Positions 45,213-54,654 of a stretch of 64,000 bases of DNA are shown piece by piece. Origin of the DNA: Phorcus lineatus (lineage: Eukaryota > Mollusca > Gastropoda > Trochida > Trochidae); contig OV121089.1 of the NCBI GenBank assembly GCA_921293015.1, positions 43,905,220-43,969,219 on the forward strand, written 5' to 3'. Every line of letters begins with the position of its first letter. Within the stretch, counting starts at the first letter, position 1. The notes under the pieces were generated by a model. It worked only from the letters and a program-made list of their open reading frames with translations. It did not search any database and was not told the origin of the DNA. The position numbers were made by a program, and so were the translations under genes.

Positions 45213-45432
45213 AGTCAAGTCAACCCATATCCTCAAACTCTTCACAAAAATCTGGAAATCTTCATCAGGAATTTCTGTACTGAAATTACCCATAACTACA
45301 TCATTAGACAATATGATAGACACTCCTTTTGAAAATTATATTGACAAAATGTAATGTATTTATTTATAAATGATAAGAGGCTTTTTAAAGTTTGTTTTAA
45401 ATGTTTTATTATCCTTAAGATCTTGTAAAATC

Positions 45433-45438
45433 AATAAA
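45433..45438 (+). terminator. candidate poly(A) signal of member 2
   Basis: AATAAA 220 nt after the stop, in the context AAAATCAATAAAATAAC. Confidence 0.5.
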
Positions 45439-45974
45439 ATAACATTCTACTGTTCAATTTATTCTTGTTTGTCTGAAAAGGGAGAAAACCAACCAAATAC
45501 TTTTTAAAGCTTCAATCTAGAATTTTTTTTTAAAAACAAGTCAATTAATGTTTTAAAAAAATGATGGAGCGGTTATTACAGAAAGTAAAAAGTGTATCTT
45601 ATAAACAGGAAAAATAAAAAAAACAGGGCCCGGTGGTTCTACTTTAGAATTTGCATTGGAAAGGAAAATATCTCCCAAATTCACAAATTCCTGGTTATAA
45701 AAACAGTAATTTATCAATCTCACAAAAGCAGCAATTGCAAACAGAATTAAAGCCATATGACCCCGCTTTATCAATGAAGATCACTAAGAATTTTGGACCT
45801 AGCATTTCACATTGCACATTCCATAGTGACATTGAATAAAGAGTCCTGGTGAATGGGTGCGTGTCACCCCTTGAAGATAAGTCGAGGAAGTCGCAAAGGG
45901 GAGCCACTAGCACTTTACATTTTTATGCTTTGTGTTGTAATCTAGGTTATTATGATACGGATGAACAAACATAT
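45439..45974. other. intergenic, no supported gene
   Basis: AT-rich sequence with A and T runs. Short frames on both strands have no recognisable relation. Confidence 0.5.
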
Positions 45975-47427
45975 AAAGATTATCAAAATTGAAAATGTTG
46001 AATATTCTCTTTAGCAATTCGCAGACGATACTAGTCTTACATTTGATGGATCTGGAAGAAATATCTATGCAGCTTTGAATACTTTAGAATTTTATTCAGG
46101 ATTGAAAGTCAATATCGATAAGACAATACTTATATGGATATTATATGGATGAAATTTCACTCTTCTAGGCACAAACTCAGATGCTGATCTAGCTAATATG
46201 CTTGATAATAATCATAACGAAAACCTCTTCCAGATTTCCATGCAAATGAACATTTGGTCAGCTGGTTGATTCACCCCTTTTGGCAGAAATACAAATCACT
46301 TCTACAACCAAACCTTAACCATCTTTTCTCGTCTTTGCCAAATCCAAGAAAATGCATCATCGAAAGACTACAAAAATGCTTTAATTTCATATGGAAAACT
46401 AAAAACCAGATAAGCCAAAATACTTTCTAAAACCTAAAACATGGGGGTATAAAAGCTACCATGGTATATAAATCATATCATCACAAAAACGAAAATGGAT
46501 AAAACAAATTAACAATAATTAAACTAGTTTACCTCAAGTGGACATATCTGTTTGAACATAAACTTAAAATGAAATCCGTTTCTCATAACGGAAAGTTGCT
46601 ACATTCAAAATAAAATAGTTCCCTTCTTCATAAACTACTTTTGGAGAGACAAACTCTAGAGAAGCACGCTTTATATTCATGGGAAAAAGGGAATTGTAAA
46701 TGAACATGGTGTACAATCACAATCTCTATGGAACAACGACAATATCCTAATATTCAGAAAAACAATTGTGTATTATGAGTAGTGAAAAAGATGTTGTTTT
46801 TGTGAATGATCTGCTAGATGAAGAGGGCAGACTGTTAACATATGACAAATTTGCAATGAAAATAGCAGAATAACGTTTTAATCGGTGAAAAGAGCCATGA
46901 TGACATATACTCGATCACGAAACATAAGCAAATTCATTAAGAACTAATTGGCCCTATTTATAGAGTTAATAATTTAAAAATTGATACCATTATTGAAGGT
47001 AAAAGTATTATGCCTTTCTCCTTAACTCAACTTTTGAAATGGAAAATACTTTTTATAAGTGAGATTGCTGAAAATAACGGGGAAATTCTTAATATTATTG
47101 AAAATAAATGTGGGAGAAGCACATATCTAAAATGGTTGCAATATATAATTATTCATATTATTCTAGAAAAATCTTTATAGAATGGGATATACATCCTCGC
47201 CCCTCTGTCAATTTTGTCAAACAAAAGTAGAAACAATCGACAATATTTTGTTGGAATGTAAATCTATTTTCAGATTATGGAAAGAAATAAAATCATGGCT
47301 AAACTCTGTCCAATTAAAATTCACAAATAAAACTATTAAATTGGGAATAAGGGGTAAAAACAATAATCCTATAAAAGCTATCATCTTATTAGTTAAACAG
47401 TGTATATATCTATGCAGCAATAATTAA
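45975..47427 (+). pseudogene. 5'-truncated, decayed copy of the L1/Tx1-type LINE
   Basis: Starts inside the reverse transcriptase: IENVEY, a stop, then QFADDTSLTFDG and FYSGLKVNIDKT. Broken downstream matches to ORF2 continue to the C-terminal zinc region PLCQFCQTKVETIDNILLEC. Many stops and frameshifts. An A-rich stretch near 47670 may be the tail. Confidence 0.8.
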
Positions 47428-47794
47428 ACCAAATTTAAAATAACTTAATTGGAACGTTATTATGATTTATCAAGATTTGTCTTTCTGTTGACATAAACAG
47501 AAGAAATGTTTCTTCAATATCGGTCATCTTAGCATTTATTACTTGGTAGATATAGTCTTGTTTTGTTAGCACAATAAATGATAGGAGCCAAATGCGGATT
47601 TGTGTATATGTTTATATGTATCTCTGTTTCTTTATACAATGTTTCATTTGCTTGTGTCACGAAATATGGAAAATGAAAAAAAAGTGTTTTAAGTGACGTC
47701 ATAGCATGATGACGTAACTAGAAGGGCGATAAACTTTATCCCCAATCAGTAGAGTGAGGATAAAGGTTACTGCCCCTGTAGCCAGATTATTTCT

Positions 47795-47935
47795 CTGACA
47801 AAAAGTATTATGCCTATCTCCTCAACTCAGAATTTGTTTGTCCTCCAAGGTATTCAAAATGGGAAAAACCTCTTTAAAGTGAATTTGCTGAAAATGACGG
47901 GGAAATTCTTAATATTATTGAAATATTGAAACAGA
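47795..47935 (+). pseudogene. duplicated LINE fragment
   Basis: Matches 46990-47105 (AAAAGTATTATGCCT, then ACGGGGAAATTCTTAATATT), with a small insertion. A partial duplication of the neighbouring dead LINE rather than a separate insertion. Confidence 0.6.
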
Positions 47936-47997
47936 GTAACTCACTCTCAATCATGTAATAAAAAATATGAATTTTGAATAATAAGTTAAGTACGAGT

Positions 47998-48672
47998 TTC
48001 TTGGTTTCATATCTCCAGACATGCTTCAAATGGAAACATACACTTCAATATAGATTAGATTCTTACCAATCAAAAATCAATATTTTCAAACAAGTTTTTC
48101 GAGTTATATGTTTTATCATTAGACTCCTTATAACAATACCTCAATATGATACTAACCCTTCCCAGGCAAACATTTTATCCCATGTGGATTGTTCTGTTAT
48201 TTATTTACTGATGACCTTGACGAGCGGAAACTGTCAAGATGTCCTGTATAGTTACTGAAATCAAATAACGAGGAATTGGAGTCTCAAAACAGCATAATGG
48301 TATATCAAGCTCAAACCAACGTTTAACAAAAATATGAGTGACCGTTTTCCTAAATAACGTCGTATTTTCAATACGGATTGAACATGACTGCCATTTAAAA
48401 AAATTTAATTGGCAGAAAGAAATATAAAAAAATGGATTTTTCATTTATTGATTTTACGAGATTTTAGGGATTATGAAATGTTTTACACAAACTTTTAAAA
48501 GCGTCTTCGCATATTTACATAACATTCAATATTATATTCAAAAGCAGTTTATGACTAGTAATATAGTATGGGGTTTTGATTTGAGTGAGTGTCTTTTAGG
48601 TTGAGGTCGTAATAGGTCTTTGTAGGCTGGAATGTATTAGCCACTATTACGTCAAAGTCGTTTTTAATTAAC
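47998..48672. repeat. segmental repeat, copy 2 (uninterrupted)
   Basis: Matches 32650-33040 and 34077-34320 without the 1-kb insertion present in copy 1. Here it abuts the broken end of the third secreted-protein copy. Confidence 0.75.
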
Positions 48673-48882
48673 TCTGTTGTCCTCCTGCACGCGTCCGAGT
48701 TTCGTCTTCATCTGTGTCAGTTCTCTCCTCATGTGATTGTCTGACCGTGTCAGGTGCCTCATCTCGGAGGACACTTGGGCCTGAATCGAATCTAGCCTTT
48801 CACCAACAGTATTTCCAGTACAACTTACACTACAGAGCAGTAAAATCATAATCCACACAAAGAAAAATTTGGCCGACTCCAT
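48664..48882 (-). pseudogene. truncated third copy of the secreted coiled-coil gene
   Basis: 72 codons: signal peptide with LLLCSVSCTGN, GERLDSIQAQVSSEMRHL, then RRELTQMKTKLGRVQEDNR and a stop. Compared with members 1 and 2, an internal stretch of about 75 residues of the coil is missing in frame. Everything after residue 70 is replaced by the segmental repeat. It could still give a small secreted peptide, but it looks like a rearrangement product. Confidence 0.7.
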
Positions 48883-49045
48883 CTTGTTTGAAATAGCAAC
48901 ACTGTTAAAAACGTCTCTATCTATGTAGCAATTCAGTGCTCTCTATCTGGTGTGCGCGATAAGACAAATTTCACCTTGACTTTATTTAGCAGACTGCTTT
49001 GCTGTATATGTAGTGTATGTAATTGGTAGGTTATACGTTCAAAAT
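48883..49045 (-). promoter_or_regulatory. conserved promoter-like region of the third copy
   Basis: On the minus strand: CCAATTACATACACTACAT, CAGTCTGCTAAATAAAGTC and GGTGAAATTTGTC, in the order seen before members 1 and 2. Confidence 0.5.
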
Positions 49046-49338
49046 GACATTGAGATATTATTTGATATCTGATAAACTTATTTAGCATATCATATCGTGG
49101 TGGAAATTTCCATTGATTGCAATTCAAAGTCTAACAATTTCTTATAAAATATGAAATTAAAAAATCAAGTTAAACATATTTTATTCATATAATAAGGATT
49201 AGGAAAAAGTTATCCAACTAAGGATACCTTCTTCTTGGCATGTACAAAGGTAATTTAAATTTTTAATACCACATCTTTAATTCCAACTTCAATAAATTAA
49301 AGTTCAAACAACTTGATGAATACCGCATAATTGGTATG

Positions 49339-49341
<3 letters not shown>

Positions 49342-49401
<60 letters not shown>
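49342..49401. repeat. (TA)n microsatellite, left of the PLE
   Basis: About 30 uninterrupted TA dinucleotides. Confidence 0.97.
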
Positions 49402-49405
<4 letters not shown>

Positions 49406-49472
49406 TAGTAAAAAGAATGTTCAAACTCTATGGTAGTATATATTGAAAAGAAGAAGATGAAGTTGAATTACA

Positions 49473-49523
49473 TTTGGCAAACGTTTTCAGCAGGTACGAG
49501 TGTACCTGCTTCATCAGGCCGAT
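49473..49523 (-). ncRNA. hammerhead ribozyme motif
   Basis: On the minus strand, GGC (49520-49518), the core CTGATGA (49517-49511), then a perfect 9-bp stem II, AGCAGGTAC and GTACCTGCT, around ACTC. Next come GAA (49488-49486), a minimal palindromic stem III AACGTT, T (49479) and GCC (49478-49476), which pairs with the first GGC as stem I. Predicted cleavage is between 49479 and 49478. All core bases of a type I hammerhead are present. Such ribozymes with a tiny stem III are known from PLEs, where they are thought to process the element RNA. Confidence 0.8.
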
Positions 49524-49624
49524 TAATGCAGTAACTGACACTTAGTGCATAATATTGTGACGTCACACAGGAACTAATGACGTCATAATGAATTTGACAA
49601 CAACAAATTTTATTGTAAGCAACA

Positions 49625-51914
49625 TTATGTTTTGCCATTTAATTTTGGCGCGTATTTACGGATGAAATATGATTCTTTCAAAAGTAAATCATTATCATTG
49701 TTATAATTGAGTTTATATATCGGGAAAACCTTGAACTTGCCATTACCACATTTTTCTAAATGTTCACTGAGAGGGATAGTTCGATTTCGGGGCTGGTTAA
49801 TGTGGGATCGATGAAGGTTCATTCTCCTCTTTAATTTTTGCTCTGTTTTCCCGATATATTTCTCATTACATCCAGCACATATGATTACATAGATAACATT
49901 TTTGGTGTCACAATTCATGTTTTGTTTAACAACAAATGTATCCTTTGGTGAAATATTTATGGAACATCCTTCAATAATACCTTCACACGTGAAGCAACGT
50001 GAATCTCCACACTTTGATACTTTCGGAATAATCTCAGCTGAGTCAAATCTAGAAGTAGTCAAAATTTTGCGTAAGTTTTTGGGTTGCTTACGGCTGTTTA
50101 TTAAATTGCATTTATCGACAATCTTTTTCATTTTTTGACTAGGACTTAAAATAGGAAGATAACGTTTCACGATAGACATAACATTATCATGATTGGGGTT
50201 AAAAGTGGATACAAGATTAAGATTATTTTGAGTATCGATGTTCTTTTCCACTTTAGATCTCAGTTGTTGCTGGTCCGTATTCAAAGCTTTTGATATACTA
50301 TCACTTATCAACTTTTCTGGATAGTTTTGTTTAAGTAAAAAGCTTTTCAGTTCATCAAGGCGATTGATTTTAACATCATCATCAGAAACAATTGTACAAA
50401 CTCTTCTTGCTAAACAATAGGGAATGTTGCGTTTGGTATGATGGGGGTGACATGAACCAAAGTCCAGATACTGATGTGAATCTGTTTTCTTATAGAATAT
50501 ATCCGTTGCTATGATACCTCCTGTATCTATCTTAACAATGACATCAAGACAATTCAAATGTTCATCATGGCATTCCATGGTGAATTTCATGGAAGGGTCA
50601 AGAGAGTTAAGGATTTCGTGAATAGTTTGAAGAAGGTTATTGTCGTTTTTAAGTATGATGAAACAGTCATCTAAAAACGTTTCCACGAATTTTCTACGTA
50701 CTCTTTCATTGAAAGGTCAAAAACCTCCCCAACTTTAGAGTAGAATAAACTTTCCAAATATCCAAGTACTAAAGTTGCATAAGTTGGCGCCACTTTTGTG
50801 CCCATTGCTACCCCTTTATTTTGAGAGTAAAAACATCCATCAAAATAAAACACATTATTTTCAATAACTAGACTTAAAGCTTCAATGATAAATTCATTTG
50901 AAAATCTATTTGGTATTTCATGGCCAGTTTTATCAAGCCAATATTTGACAGCTTTTAGTCCGAGCTCTGTATCTATATTACTATATAGATTTACCACATC
51001 AAAACTTACCAATTTGGATCCCTCTGGTACCTGTTGTGGGAGCTTACAAAAAAAAGAAATATCATCTCTTATATAACTTTTAACATGCGTACATAGAGGT
51101 TTGAGGATAATATCTATGAAATTACTTAGTCTTTGAGTATGACTTTCAGGTCCTCCGACAATGGGTCTAAATGGAAGGTCATCAGGGTCTTTTACAGAGA
51201 TAACACTGTCGCATTCATTAGAGATAGCATCTTGAATTGTTTTACTTTTGTGTATCTTAGGAAGCCCATAAAAATACGCAGTTTTTGCCTCAAAATTGGT
51301 TAGGTAGTCTCTTTCAGAATCCGAAATGTCATTTGTATATTTATTCAAAAGTCTGGAGATTTTGTTTGATATAACTTTTTCCTCTTTGGCATTAGATTTT
51401 TTATAGTAAGCTTCATTATGAAGTATAGATACTACTTTGTCTTTGTAATAAACCTTATCCATAATAACAATTGCGCCCCCTTTATCTGCCTCTTTAATAA
51501 CTATATCATTGTTATTTCTTAAATCATGTAAAGCTTAAACACTCACCCTTTGTTAAGTTTTGTTTGGGTTGTTTTACATGTATGGGTACATTTTCAAGTA
51601 AATCACAGTATTCATCTAAATGTTTGTCTCTGCCACGAGGCGGAACAAAGTTCGATTTATTTTTCAGTAAAGACTGAGCCGGCACATTAACATTGTCAAT
51701 ATCATCCTCTGCGTCCGACACTTCCTCTTCTTCCGTTTCAAAATATTCTGATAGTCTAAGTTTACGAGTGAACTGTTTGATGTCCGATCTAAGTTCAAGT
51801 TCATTGGCTTTAGGTGTCGGAGTAAATTTAAAGCCTTTAATAAGTAGTTTAATTTCATCTGAACTTAAATCATGTGCCGAAAGGTTGAATATTTTGGGCT
51901 CCTTCGCTATCTAA
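49625..51914 (-). pseudogene. PLE reverse transcriptase / GIY-YIG protein, frameshifted
   Basis: Three blocks in different frames. 51914-51540 reads an N-terminal region (IKGFKFTPTPKANELELRSD, FTRKLRLSEYFE). 51534-50671 reads IVIKEADKGGAIVIMDK, then reverse transcriptase motifs FDVVNLYSNID and GVAMGTKVAPTYA. 50686-49625 reads FLDDCFIIL (catalytic DD), a cysteine motif KCGDSRCFTCEG, and the endonuclease VIYVIICAGCNEKYIGKT at the C-terminus. The frame breaks are near 51535 and at 50671-50686, the latter in a T run just before the catalytic LDD. A stop lies upstream of 51914 and no in-frame ATG was found in the first block. It is inactive as read, unless the breaks are sequencing errors. Confidence 0.85.
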
Positions 51915-52062
51915 TCCGAGGAGGTTTTCTCTCCCGATTTCGTTTTGCATGACTTGCATTGCCTCTTCCTAAAAAATACTTGTTTACGGCTCGACCGATG
52001 TAGGTGGTCTTTTTTGAATTGTCAGTCAACTCCCTGTTTTGAAATCTGCCTTTATTGTGTCT

Positions 52063-52071
52063 TTATATATA

Positions 52072-52155
<84 letters not shown>
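52063..52155. repeat. (TA)n microsatellite, right of the PLE
   Basis: About 45 TA dinucleotides with one early TTTA interruption. Frames through it give meaningless YI repeats. Confidence 0.96.
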
Positions 52156-52156
<1 letters not shown>

Positions 52157-52767
52157 ATACATCGCTGTATGTGCCCAAAATTGGATATGGATTTAAAAGA
52201 AGAAATTGTTTTCGAGGTACAAACGTTGGTTAGTAAATGTTCAAAGAACTTACTGTAGATTGGAAAGGATTATTTCGAATGTCTAAGTCTTGAGAAAGGG
52301 ATCGTCATATTTGCGAGGTGCGCATATATAGATTTGAATTAGAACCAACATTTATGGGATGTTATCCGTTCAGTTCTTAAAGGGCAATTTCATTTTCACT
52401 CAATTCTCGTTTTCATCTCCGTTTAACACTAAAAATCATATCTGTACAAACTTCGTTCTTTGTCATATGAATCACATGGATTCATTGATGAAAAGGGGAA
52501 ACGTACAGAGATAGTAGAGTCGTACGATAAAAAAAACAAGATCTACGTGAAGATAAAGGCTTAGAACCCACACACTTGCCATTTGTATTGTTCAATAAAT
52601 GTTACTATGTACACATATACTATACAGTCATAATATTATGTATGTCTGTACAGATCACGTTTCACAGATTCTTTTCGCTAAAATCTTCAAGATGCGACAG
52701 CAAATGAGCGGATGAAAAGTGATGTATAATATGGAATGTCTTATTAGAATCAATATGAACATGTCCG
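52156..52767. other. intergenic, no supported gene
   Basis: No coding or repeat structure was recognised. Confidence 0.5.
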
Positions 52768-53676
52768 ACTAAGATATTTTATTCACGAACAAAATCGTCA
52801 TTCTCTTCAAACGGTCACATACCATATCATTGACCGTCACAGGGTTAGCATTGGCGAATCCATATCAGGGATTGACAGCTGTGAATAATGCTAAATATTG
52901 CTGTATGGCGTGCTCTTCTCCATTATAGAGCCACTCCCTAATTTTCATTACATATTATTTACCTTTGATAAGAACCTAAATGTCATATGATGTGATATGA
53001 AATCAATACATCTTAACTTTTTATGTCCAAAAGACATACATGTATATATGACAAATAATGGTTTTCCATGAAAATCTAAAACCAGCCTTATAAATGCACA
53101 GAGGTGTTGATTTCACGTCCAATATACATGGATATTAGTTATATAACCTAACAATCACCATCAACTCCTAACTGCCCTCCTGGCTCTTTTAGATAAGTCT
53201 CCAAAATTACGTTTGATTATTTGACTGTCCGGTTTTCGATCATGATTGTGACTTTTTACCTTCAAATTGTCACTGTAAAAAAACAACAAGCTTTAAAATA
53301 TGTCTTTTTGGTAACAGTGGATACTTCGCGATCAAATGACACCATTGATTAAGTTTGGGATATATGACTCCAACAACTCAAGGATTGGCTCCTTAAACAA
53401 CCTTTATCTGTCAGTGAACAGTTATCCCACAACTTGGAAGACTCCGATGTAAGGATACGCCAACTGCATAGAAAATTACACAGTAAATATCCGAGTTACA
53501 TTAAAAATCAAGCTCTATTCTTAATTCAGGTTCAATAATTGAAGGTTAAAAGACTTACTTTTCAAAATGAACTGGGGAGTGTTTTTTTAGATACTCATGA
53601 CGACTTCTGTAATAAATTAATAATTTGGTTGGTTCATTTAAAGCAATAAAATGTACGGTGTTACAATCGTCATCGA
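52768..53676. repeat. 909-bp tandem duplication, unit 1
   Basis: Starts ACTAAGATATTTTATTCACG and ends ACAATCGTCATCGA. Followed without a gap by unit 2. Contains a MITE relative (about 52927-53396) that begins AGAGCCACTCCCTAATTTTC and ends GGATTGGCTCCTTAA. Confidence 0.93.
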
Positions 53677-54585
53677 ACTAAGATATTTTATTCACGAACA
53701 AAATCGTCATTCTCTTCAAACGGTCACATACCATATCATTGACCGTCACAGGGTTAGCATTGGCGAATCCATATCAGGGATTGACAGCTGTGAATAATGC
53801 TAAATATTGCTGTATGGCGTGCTCTTCTCCATTATAGAGCCACTCCCTAATTTTCATTACATATTATTTACCTTTGATAAGAACCTAAATGTCATATGAT
53901 GTGATATGAAATCAATACATCTTAACTTTTTATGTCCAAAAGACATACATGTATATATGACAAATAATGGTTTTCCATGAAAATCTAAAACCAGCCTTAT
54001 AAATGCACAGAGGTGTTGATTTCACGTCCAATATACATGGATATTAGTTATATAACCTAACAATCACCATCAACTCCTAACTGCCCTCCTGGCTCTTTTA
54101 GATAAGTCTCCAAAATTACGTTTGATTATTTGACTGTCCGGTTTTCGATCATGATTGTGACTTTTTACCTTCAAATTGTCACTGTAAAAAAACAACAAGC
54201 TTTAAAATATGTCTTTTTGGTAACAGTGGATACTTCGCGATCAAATGACACCATTGATTAAGTTTGGGATATATGACTCCAACAACTCAAGGATTGGCTC
54301 CTTAAACAACCTTTATCTGTCAGTGAACAGTTATCCCACAACTTGGAAGACTCCGATGTAAGGATACGCCAACTGCATAGAAAATTACACAGTAAATATC
54401 CGAGTTACATTAAAAATCAAGCTCTATTCTTAATTCAGGTTCAATAATTGAAGGTTAAAAGACTTACTTTTCAAAATGAACTGGGGAGTGTTTTTTTAGA
54501 TACTCATGACGACTTCTGTAATAAATTAATAATTTGGTTGGTTCATTTAAAGCAATAAAATGTACGGTGTTACAATCGTCATCGA
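53677..54585. repeat. 909-bp tandem duplication, unit 2
   Basis: Same 909 bp as unit 1 at a constant offset, with no difference noticed by reading. Ends 70 bp beyond the stop of the death-domain gene. Confidence 0.93.
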
Positions 54586-54654
54586 GCAAGCGCTCTCCTC
54601 AAACTGTATGTCGCTGAAACCAGCTTTGCTATACATACTAATACTTGAGTTGGA

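Larger units (their letters stand above)
49402..52062 (-). mobile_element. Penelope-like element with GIY-YIG endonuclease
   Basis: A reverse transcriptase followed by a GIY-YIG endonuclease on the minus strand identifies an EN+ Penelope-like element. Coding sequence runs from about 51914 to 49625. A hammerhead ribozyme motif follows it at 49523-49473. TA microsatellites bound both sides, and exact element ends were not resolved. No second ribozyme was found upstream of the coding region, so a full 5' repeat is probably missing. Confidence 0.88.

Noticed and set aside
44916..45323. 135-codon minus-strand frame
   Set aside because: Antisense shadow of the C-terminal part of secreted family member 2.
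51945..52258. YI-repeat proteins from plus-strand frames
   Set aside because: They are translations of the (TA)n microsatellite.
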